A DNA stretch of 5,670 nt from SCTG01 sp964384595 (lineage in GTDB: Bacteria > Nitrospirota > Nitrospiria > Nitrospirales > NS-4), in NCBI GenBank assembly GCA_964384595.1, contig CAYLLY010000136.1, forward strand, positions 1 through 5,670. Direction: 5' to 3'. The position numbers were made by a program, and so were the translations under genes. This document shows positions 1 through 4,961 of the stretch, in pieces; position 1 is the first letter of the stretch; each line of letters begins with the position of its first letter. The notes beneath the pieces were generated by a model, which was given only the letters and a program-made list of their open reading frames with translations, made no database searches and was not told where the DNA came from.

Positions 1-662
1 ATGCGGAGCACCCCGTGCGTGGCCGGGTGCTGCGGGCCCATGTTGAGCAGCAGTTCCTCCTGGCGCCGGACCGCCTTGGTGTCCTGCGGCAGGCCCTCGG
101 CTTCTTTCAGGAAGGGCCGGTGCTGGTCTTCGGGAATTTCCGAGGCCAGCGGCGCGGCCGGCTCGTCGAGCCGCGGAAGAAACGGGAAGGTGCTGCGCCA
201 GCCCCGGCCCTCCGTCGGGAAGTCCTTGCGCAGCGGATAGCCTTCGTCGTAGTCCTCCGGCAGGAGAATGCGGCGCAGGTCCGGATGGCCGGCGAACGTG
301 ACGCCCATGAGGTCGTAGACCTCGCGCTCCAGGAAATTGGCGCCCTTCCAGACCGTGGTGACGGTCGGAATGGTCGGGTCGTCTTCCGGAAGCCGCGCCT
401 TGAGCCGGAGCCGGTGGTTGCGCGGGAGCGACTTCAGCAGGTAGATGACCTCGAACCGGTCTTCATCCTCGGGGTAGTCCACCGCGAGCACGTCCGAGAG
501 CATGTCGAAGGAAGTCTCGGGGTCGTCGTGAAGAAAGCGGGCGATCTCGGGGACGGCCGCCGGCTTGACCTGCGCGACGAGGTCCTTGTAGGGGCCCTCC
601 TCGCGGACCGCCAGCACCGCATCGGGGAACCGTTCCTTCAACTTGGTCAGTAGCGTATGCAT
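1..662 (-). CDS. nuoCD: Fused NADH-quinone oxidoreductase subunit C/D, 5' part (runs off left edge)
   Basis: Translating the minus strand from the ATG at 662-660 gives 220 codons with no stop up to the window edge. Residues about 1-150 are the NuoC (30-kDa) subunit; its signature is at about 111-150 (LEREVYDLMGVTFAGHPDLR, then RILLPED and PLRKDFP). After a linker of about 50 residues, residues 205-220 read LLNMGPQHPATHGVLR, the characteristic N-terminus of NuoD (49-kDa). No stop or plausible internal start lies between them, so this is a NuoC-NuoD fusion of the kind known from E. coli. By family knowledge, both parts belong to the peripheral arm of complex I, and NuoD helps form the quinone site next to NuoB. 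The gene follows nuoB after a 90-bp gap filled by an inverted heptad repeat. No Shine-Dalgarno motif is visible just before the ATG, so the start is slightly uncertain. Most of NuoD lies outside the window. Confidence 0.95.
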   Translation of the reverse strand, partial: MHTLLTKLKERFPDAVLAVREEGPYKDLVAQVKPAAVPEIARFLHDDPETSFDMLSDVLAVDYPEDEDRFEVIYLLKSLPRNHRLRLKARLPEDDPTIPTVTTVWKGANFLEREVYDLMGVTFAGHPDLRRILLPEDYDEGYPLRKDFPTEGRGWRSTFPFLPRLDEPAAPLASEIPEDQHRPFLKEAEGLPQDTKAVRRQEELLLNMGPQHPATHGVLR

Positions 663-672
663 CGTAGCTTGT

Positions 673-750
673 CGTTATACGTTATTCGTTAAACGTCAAA
701 CGGTCTTGTTGCCTCTTCAAGCATTCACGAATAACGATTAACGTTTAACG
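673..750. repeat. Inverted array of 7-bp repeats (consensus CGTTAWW) between nuoB and nuoCD
   Basis: On the plus strand, 673-700 reads as four consecutive heptads: CGTTATA, CGTTATT, CGTTAAA, CGTCAAA. On the minus strand, 750 down to 723 reads CGTTAAA, CGTTAAT, CGTTATT, CGTGAAT. The two 28-bp arms point inward around an unrelated 22-bp centre (701-722). In the transcript they could pair: 680-689 with 727-736 (10 bp perfect), then a 2x2 internal loop, then 673-677 with 739-743 (5 bp). The block is much more AT-rich than its GC-rich surroundings, begins right next to the nuoB stop and ends 10 bp before the nuoCD ATG. It could be a small miniature or REP-like repeat element, an mRNA-stabilising intercistronic hairpin, or a protein-binding site. 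The sequence does not decide between these. Confidence 0.75.
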
Positions 751-752
751 GT

Positions 753-1232
753 TCACCTCACCAAAATTTTCTCATGCATCATTTTCCGCTGGAGCTGGAT
801 CAGGCCGTCCAGGAGCGCCTCGGGGCGCGGGGGGCAGCCGGGCACGTAGACGTCCACCGGCACGATCTGGTCCACCCCCTGGACGACGCTGTACGAGTTA
901 TAGTGGTTGCCGGACGTCGCGCAGGAGCCCATGGAGATGACGTAGCGGGGCTCCGGCATCTGGTCGTAGATGCGCCGGATCACCGGCGCCATCTTCCGGC
1001 AGACGGTGCCGGCGACGATCATCAGGTCGGACTGGCGGGGCGAGGCCCGAAAGACGCCCGCGCCGAAGCGGTCGATGTCGTAGCGCGACGACACCGTGGC
1101 GATCATCTCGATGGCGCAACAGGCGAGCCCGAAGGTCATCGGCCACAGTGAGCCTTTCCGGCACCAGTTGATGGCGGCGTCCAGGGTGGTCGTGATGACA
1201 TTGTCGTCGAGAGTGTTTGAGATCAGTCCCAT
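753..1232 (-). CDS. nuoB: NADH-quinone oxidoreductase subunit B (complex I N2 cluster subunit)
   Basis: This is a 159-residue protein of the NuoB/PSST/20-kDa family. The four ligands of the N2 [4Fe-4S] cluster are visible: tandem Cys38-Cys39 in GLACCAIEM, Cys104 in SMGSCATSG and Cys133 in VPGCPPRPEAL. The spacings of 65 and 29 residues match the E. coli ligand spacing. N2 is the last cluster before quinone, and NuoB sits in the peripheral arm at the membrane interface beside NuoD. The N-terminus is shorter than in E. coli, starting only about 20 residues before the NWCRKGSLWP segment. The ATG overlaps the end of nuoA by 10 bp, indicating translational coupling. The stop is followed directly by the heptad repeat array and then nuoCD. 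It appears intact and of normal length. Confidence 0.97.
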   Translation of the reverse strand: MGLISNTLDDNVITTTLDAAINWCRKGSLWPMTFGLACCAIEMIATVSSRYDIDRFGAGVFRASPRQSDLMIVAGTVCRKMAPVIRRIYDQMPEPRYVISMGSCATSGNHYNSYSVVQGVDQIVPVDVYVPGCPPRPEALLDGLIQLQRKMMHEKILVR

Positions 1233-1594
1233 TCCAGCGCCCCTTTTTTCCAGGCGTAGAAGTAGCCCACGAGCAGGATGACGATGAACAGCAGCATTTC
1301 GACCAGGCCGAAGAGGCCGAGCTGATTGAAGACCACGGCCCAGGGAAAGATGAAGACGGTCTCGATGTCGAAGATCACGAACAGCATCGCGATGATATAG
1401 TAACGCATCGGGATGTTCGTGCGCGCGTCGTGGAACACCGGCGCGCCGCTCTCGTAGGGGGCCAGCTTGGCCTTGTAGGGAAGGGAGGGGCGGACGAGAT
1501 AGCCGGCCGCGATGGACACGATGCCGAAGCCGGCCGCGACCACCATGAAGATCAGAACCGGCAGGTAATTGGCGGGCACCAGATCCGGCGTCAT
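1223..1594 (-). CDS. nuoA: NADH-quinone oxidoreductase subunit A
   Basis: This 123-residue membrane protein is of NuoA/ND3 type and usual length. Three hydrophobic helices are evident at about 8-32, 65-88 and 93-114. The conserved loop reads KLAPYESG at 43-50, and the second helix carries the family signature FVIFDIETVFIFPWA, including Asp76 and Glu78. The loop has Ser where mitochondrial ND3 has the Cys of its YECG-like motif; this is common in bacteria. NuoA is a small membrane-arm subunit at the junction with the peripheral arm, near the quinone channel. Its ATG at 1594 overlaps the TGA of the upstream methyltransferase (ATGA), and its 3' end overlaps nuoB by 10 bp, so the three genes are very likely one operon. 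A GGAGG lies about 10 nt upstream of the ATG. Confidence 0.97.
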   Translation of the reverse strand: MTPDLVPANYLPVLIFMVVAAGFGIVSIAAGYLVRPSLPYKAKLAPYESGAPVFHDARTNIPMRYYIIAMLFVIFDIETVFIFPWAVVFNQLGLFGLVEMLLFIVILLVGYFYAWKKGALEWD

Positions 1595-2778
1595 CGGGCG
1601 GCGGCCTCCATCGGGCGGCTCTCGGTTCGACTCGCGTGCAAAGCGTCCGGGAAGAACGGCCGAGACCGCAGGCCGTCCAGGTGGGGCGCGGGCATCCCCT
1701 TGTGCTGCACCAGGACCTTGTAGGTGGAGCCCATGCCGTCGGGCTTCAACAGATTGCGCATCGCGACCGATTCGGGCGATTCGGGATCGAGACCTTCAAA
1801 AGCCGACTCGATGCCGAGGCCCATCAGGAAGTGCAACTGGTTCGTAAAGCCGGTCTCCTCGAGCCCGGCGTCCCGACCGGCCAGCGCCAGACTCGTGAAG
1901 TCCACGTGCGCGGTTATGTCTTGAAGGCCGATGCGCAGATACGGCGTCTCGGAAACGCGGTGGCGGTAATAGCAGAGCAGCGTGCCGGTCTTTCTGGACG
2001 CCGCGTACAGGTCGGCGGCGGGATGGCCGTAGTCGATCGTCAGGACGAGACCCCGCCGCAAGGCGGCGCCCACCTGCCGGATCCAGCCGAGCGCCGGCAG
2101 ATTCACTTCGGCCCGCTGGCCGACTTCAAGGACGATCCCGATGCGCTCGAAATAGGCTTCCAGCGCTGAAGAAAACGGCGGCGCCTCGATTTCAAGGAAG
2201 CGGCTCCCATCCCATCCGACGTAGATCTCCCGTAAGCCCAGGGGCCGCATGACCACGCGGTGTACCGGAAAGGCGTCCACCAGTTCGTTGGATAAGAAGA
2301 CGCCTCTCACCGAACCGGCGGCGAACGCGTTCAGATCCGGCGCCCAGGTGATGCGAGCGTTCTCGTCCAGGAGCGGGCGCAGATGCTTTTGTTGCGCCGC
2401 GATCATGACGGGACTGCGCTCAATCAAGGTGTAGCGGATGCGGGAGAGAAACGCGGGGTTCTCGCGCCGATAGGAGTCGAGCAGGTGCCTGGCCAGGAGC
2501 CCTTTGCCGGCCCCCATCTCCACGACCGTGAAGTCGCCGGAACCCATACTCTCCGCCGCCTGCGCGACCTGACGGCCGACCAACTCGGCGAAGACGGGAT
2601 GCACGTCGAGGCTGGTGTAGTAGTCGCCTTCGCGCCCGATGCGGAGACCGGGGGTCATGTAATAGCCAAAATCAGGATCGTAGAGCGCGGCCTCCATGAA
2701 GCCGGCAAAGGAGAGGGGCCCGTCCCGCTTGATGCGGGCGACCAGCTTGTCGACAAGCCCGGGATGACCGAGTTCCAC
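1591..2778 (-). CDS. MidA/NDUFAF7-family SAM-dependent methyltransferase (COG1565), putative complex I assembly factor
   Basis: From the GTG at 2778 the product is 395 residues, typical for the family. Visible landmarks are GPLSFAGFMEAALYDPDFGY near the N-terminus, the SAM-binding motif VVEMGAGKG at about 85-93, NELVDAFPVHRV at 164-175, IDYGHPAADLY at about 248-258 and QDITAHVDF at 286-294. All are characteristic of COG1565. The human member NDUFAF7 dimethylates an arginine of NDUFS2, the NuoD homologue, during complex I assembly. Here the gene stands first in an operon with nuoA, nuoB and nuoCD, overlapping nuoA by 4 bp. This supports the same role in this bacterium, but by inference only. 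Start choice: the frame extends to a TTG at 2817, but that would leave only about 6 nt of leader after the predicted promoter. A GGAGG at 2788-2792 lies 6 nt before TTG 2781 and 9 nt before GTG 2778, so one of these two is the likely start. Confidence 0.9.
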   Translation of the reverse strand: MELGHPGLVDKLVARIKRDGPLSFAGFMEAALYDPDFGYYMTPGLRIGREGDYYTSLDVHPVFAELVGRQVAQAAESMGSGDFTVVEMGAGKGLLARHLLDSYRRENPAFLSRIRYTLIERSPVMIAAQQKHLRPLLDENARITWAPDLNAFAAGSVRGVFLSNELVDAFPVHRVVMRPLGLREIYVGWDGSRFLEIEAPPFSSALEAYFERIGIVLEVGQRAEVNLPALGWIRQVGAALRRGLVLTIDYGHPAADLYAASRKTGTLLCYYRHRVSETPYLRIGLQDITAHVDFTSLALAGRDAGLEETGFTNQLHFLMGLGIESAFEGLDPESPESVAMRNLLKPDGMGSTYKVLVQHKGMPAPHLDGLRSRPFFPDALHASRTESRPMEAAAR

Positions 2779-2787
2779 CAAGGCGAT

Positions 2788-2792
2788 CCTCC
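2788..2792 (-). promoter_or_regulatory. Shine-Dalgarno (GGAGG) that sets the methyltransferase start
   Basis: The minus strand reads GGAGG here, followed after 6 nt by TTG (2781) and after 9 nt by GTG (2778), both in frame. No comparable site precedes the farther upstream TTG at 2817. The site therefore argues for a non-ATG start at 2781 or 2778. Confidence 0.65.
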
Positions 2793-2829
2793 GCAACGCG
2801 AGCCAAAACCGTCTCAAAAGAGAGGCGTA

Positions 2830-2858
2830 ACGATAGCCTAGGTCTTCCGGTTAGTCAA
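2830..2858 (-). promoter_or_regulatory. Sigma70-type promoter for the methyltransferase-nuoA-nuoB-nuoCD unit
   Basis: On the minus strand a -35 box TTGACT (2858-2853, 5 of 6 to TTGACA) is separated by exactly 17 bp from a -10 box TATCGT (2835-2830, 4 of 6 to TATAAT). Transcription would start near 2822-2824, giving a leader of about 45 nt to the GTG at 2778. It lies in the only sizeable gap between the signalling genes and the nuo genes. The assignment rests on consensus matching only. Confidence 0.55.
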
Positions 2859-2868
2859 GCCGGAAGAC
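2842..2868. repeat. Perfect 9-bp inverted repeat overlapping the -35 box (operator or terminator-like hairpin)
   Basis: The arms GTCTTCCGG (2842-2850) and CCGGAAGAC (2860-2868) are perfect inverse complements around a 9-nt centre that contains the predicted -35 box. As RNA this would be a strong GC-rich hairpin 45 nt after the stop of the membrane protein gene. There is no U-tract on either strand after it, so it is not a standard intrinsic terminator. It could end or stabilise the upstream transcript, or act as a dimeric repressor or activator site over the downstream promoter. Confidence 0.55.
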
Positions 2869-2912
2869 ATCGTCCGAACAAGGGGTTGGAGCTGAAATAC
2901 CTACTGAAAAAA

Positions 2913-3830
2913 TCAGATGGTCGGGTTGTTTCTGCCGAACTCCGGATACATCCTGTTCAGGCATTCCGGGCAAATGCTGTGGCTGAAGTCGGCATTCGAA
3001 TGCTCGCTGACGTAGACCTCCACCATGTGCCAGCCCCCCTCGTCATCACGGATCTTCTTGCAATGGGAGCAGATGGGAAGTAGTCCGCGCAGGACTTTGA
3101 TGTTGGCCGCCGCGTCCTGAAGCTCGGCGATCAGGCGCGCGCGCTCCTTTAGCGCCTGCCTGCTCTCGTTGATTTCGAATGTGAGATCTTCGTTGAGCCG
3201 TTCCGCATGCCCCTTCGCGGCGGCGAGGTAGGCAACCAGGTCCCGGTTCTCAAACCGCAGATTCAGGGACGTGATGATCATCTGGTGCAAGGTGCGTGCG
3301 ATAAAGACCATGAGGATGATGTAGAGGGCCGTCATCCCGCCCATGACAAGATGGAGGTCGTCACCTTGAGCTAGAAACTGAATAGCGAGCGGAACAAGGG
3401 CGGGCGCGGCAAACAAGAGAAATCCGGTCATCACGGCGGAGCAGGCCGCCACGGATCCGGCCGTCATGCCGGCCAGCACGAAGGCGATAAACAGTTGCAT
3501 GGGGAGCGACCCCGCGGGAAACAGGAAGATCCCAACGGAGCCCCAGCCGATTCCTGCGAGCGCGATTCCGATGAGATACCAGGTTTCCCATGGGGAGTCC
3601 TCGATGGGTGATGGCGGCGTGCGCCGGTACTTGTACGTCAACCAGAGGCGAACCATGGAGAGCATAATCATGTAAATCAACCACGCGACGAGGGCCGCAT
3701 GCCGGACCTCGTTCCAGAGGATGAACACGAGGATCGGCGCGTTCACCAGCGTGGCCGTGATGGCCATGGGCGCCTTGGCGTAGAGCAGCTTCACCTGCTC
3801 CGCCTGGACCATCCGGCTCCGCTCGCCCAT
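2913..3830 (-). CDS. Six-helix membrane sensor-like protein with coiled coil and C-terminal Cys4 zinc-ribbon-like tail
   Basis: From the ATG at 3830 the product is 305 residues. Hydrophobic helices are visible at about 22-40, 46-66, 84-104, 111-130, 132-153 and 161-182. The segment KLLYAKAPMAITATLVNAPI before and within helix 1 resembles the MASE-like membrane sensor modules found ahead of GGDEF or histidine kinase domains. A charged helical stretch at about 190-247 looks like a signalling coiled coil. The C-terminus (250-297) carries two CxxC pairs, Cys254/Cys257 (ICSHC) and Cys287/Cys290 (ICPEC), 29 residues apart, with His284 in the conserved FSHSIC. From memory this tail recurs at the end of response regulators and PAS proteins, with no function known to me. 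No kinase, cyclase, EAL or HD-GYP domain is present. The frame stays open upstream to 4178, but that part overlaps the GGDEF gene. A GGGGGGAAG 8 nt before 3830 fixes the start, although a second ATG at 3812 is possible. It sits 17 bp after the GGDEF gene, so the two are likely co-expressed. Confidence 0.8.
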   Translation of the reverse strand: MGERSRMVQAEQVKLLYAKAPMAITATLVNAPILVFILWNEVRHAALVAWLIYMIMLSMVRLWLTYKYRRTPPSPIEDSPWETWYLIGIALAGIGWGSVGIFLFPAGSLPMQLFIAFVLAGMTAGSVAACSAVMTGFLLFAAPALVPLAIQFLAQGDDLHLVMGGMTALYIILMVFIARTLHQMIITSLNLRFENRDLVAYLAAAKGHAERLNEDLTFEINESRQALKERARLIAELQDAAANIKVLRGLLPICSHCKKIRDDEGGWHMVEVYVSEHSNADFSHSICPECLNRMYPEFGRNNPTI

Positions 3831-3838
3831 GGATTGGA

Positions 3839-3847
3839 CTTCCCCCC
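3839..3847 (-). promoter_or_regulatory. Ribosome binding site for the membrane sensor-like gene
   Basis: GGGGGGAAG on the minus strand directly follows the TAA of the GGDEF gene and ends 8 nt before the ATG at 3830. It supports the short start rather than the upstream-open frame, and it suggests translation linked to the preceding gene. Confidence 0.6.
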
Positions 3848-4942
3848 TTAAGGCTGGCCTGCGATGCAAAGGCGGTTCCGGCCCCCCGCCTTGGCCCGGT
3901 ACATGGCCTCGTCGGCCTTGCGGACGAGGTCTTCCTTCGTCTGCGCGTGGTCGGGGAACCCGGCGACGCCGATGCTGGGGCTCAGGTGCACGTTGATCCC
4001 CGCGTCCTGCAGGAACACGTGGGCGCCCACCTCGGAATGCAACCGCTCGGCCACCATCTTGGCGGTGGCGACGGTGGTCTCCGGCAGGATGACCACGAAC
4101 TCGTCCCCGCCGTAGCGGGCCAGGATGTCGACGTCCCGGACGCTCGCCGCCATGATCTTCGCCACTTCGGCCAGGCATTGGCTGCCCAGCAGGTGCCCGT
4201 AACAGTCATTGATCGTCTTGAAGTGGTCGAGGTCCAGAAAGATCAGCGCCATGATGGACCCGTAACGCCGGCAGCGGCGGACTTCCCGGTCCAGGGCTTG
4301 CTCCAGGTAGCGGGAGTTGTAGAGCTTGGTCAGCTCGTCGATGACGCCGAGGCTGGCCGCCTGTTCGTGCAGGGTCGCCCGCTCCAGCGCGATGGAGGCC
4401 TGCTCGGACAGATGCGTGAGGAAACGCAGGTCCTGCCGGTCGAACGGCTTGCCGACCTTGTTCATCATCTCCAAGACCGCCACGGGACGCTTCTTGCTGA
4501 AGATCGGAACGCAGAGGACCGACCGCGTGACGAACTTGGTCGCCCGGTCGATGTCCGCAAGGAACCGCCGGTCCCTGCCGACGTCGGCGACCATTGCGGG
4601 CCTGCCGTGCTGGGCGACCCACCCGACGATGCCCTGTCCCGGCTTGATGCGCTGCCCTTTGAGCCGCCGGGCCTTGGGGCCGCCGACCATGTCGAAGACC
4701 AGTTCTTGGGTGGAGGCGTCGATCAGGAAGAGCGACCAAGCTTCGCACCGGATCATCGTCTTGGCCTTGTCGAAAATGATGCGCAGCACGGACTTGGGCT
4801 CGCGCGCCGACGCCAGGGCGTGGGTCGTGTCGACGAGAAAGCGCAGCTCGCGGACGAGCGCCAGCATGCGGGCCTGCACGCCGGCGGAAGGCTTGCGGGT
4901 CGGACGGCGGCGGCTGGCGCGGGACTTCGTGCTTGACGGCAT
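3848..4942 (-). CDS. GAF-GGDEF cyclic-dinucleotide synthase (diguanylate cyclase, possibly Hypr/cGAMP type)
   Basis: This is a 364-residue soluble protein. An Arg/Lys-rich N-terminus (1-20) is followed by a GAF sensor domain at about 40-190 (PGQGIVGWVAQHGRPAMVAD at 101-120, CVPI, VAVLEMMNKVGKPF) and a GGDEF domain at about 198-362. Catalytic features are intact: metal-binding Asp237 in FLDLDHFKTIND, Asn245, and RYGGDEF with GGDEF at 278-282. An allosteric I-site RxxD (Arg269-Asp-Val-Asp272) stands five residues before GGDEF, implying product inhibition. The oddity is Ser254 in YGHLLGS. Canonical diguanylate cyclases have Asp here (YGHxxGD; PleD Asp344), which contacts guanine. The same Ser marks Hypr GGDEF enzymes such as Geobacter GSU1658, which make 3',3'-cGAMP. 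The GAF ligand cannot be predicted. A GGAAG (4948-4952) lies 5 nt before the ATG. The gene follows secA after 19 bp and precedes a membrane sensor-like gene by 17 bp. The product could be c-di-GMP, cGAMP or a mixture. Confidence 0.93.
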   Translation of the reverse strand: MPSSTKSRASRRRPTRKPSAGVQARMLALVRELRFLVDTTHALASAREPKSVLRIIFDKAKTMIRCEAWSLFLIDASTQELVFDMVGGPKARRLKGQRIKPGQGIVGWVAQHGRPAMVADVGRDRRFLADIDRATKFVTRSVLCVPIFSKKRPVAVLEMMNKVGKPFDRQDLRFLTHLSEQASIALERATLHEQAASLGVIDELTKLYNSRYLEQALDREVRRCRRYGSIMALIFLDLDHFKTINDCYGHLLGSQCLAEVAKIMAASVRDVDILARYGGDEFVVILPETTVATAKMVAERLHSEVGAHVFLQDAGINVHLSPSIGVAGFPDHAQTKEDLVRKADEAMYRAKAGGRNRLCIAGQP

Positions 4943-4961
4943 GGGGGCTTCCGGCGCGCGA

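Noticed and set aside
15..653. Plus-strand open frame of 212 codons opposite nuoCD
   Set aside because: It is the antisense shadow of the NuoC-NuoD frame. The minus strand gives clear NuoC and NuoD signatures, while the plus-strand product resembles nothing.
674..699. Possible promoter before nuoCD on the minus strand (TTGACG at 699-694 and TATAAC at 679-674)
   Set aside because: The spacer is only 14 bp, too short for a normal sigma70 promoter. Both hexamers are by-products of the heptad repeat.
2842..2868. Hairpin as a standard Rho-independent terminator
   Set aside because: The stem is strong, but no run of T follows it on either strand, so it is reported only as an inverted repeat with an open role.
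2818..2912. cGAMP or c-di-GMP (GEMM-type) riboswitch before the methyltransferase
   Set aside because: The intergenic region is short and none of the conserved GEMM core sequence or its two-helix arrangement is visible. The only clear structure is the 9-bp palindrome.
3831..4178. N-terminal extension of the membrane protein frame upstream of 3830
   Set aside because: The extension is Arg/Gly/Pro-rich out-of-frame translation of the GGDEF gene. A ribosome binding site sits just before the ATG at 3830, where the hydrophobic sensor region begins.
3947..4936. Long plus-strand open frame (329 codons) opposite the GAF-GGDEF gene
   Set aside because: It lies wholly antisense to a well-supported gene. 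Its translation is low-complexity (Asp, Val, Leu, Gly, Arg and His rich) with no recognisable domain, as expected from a GC-rich antisense frame.
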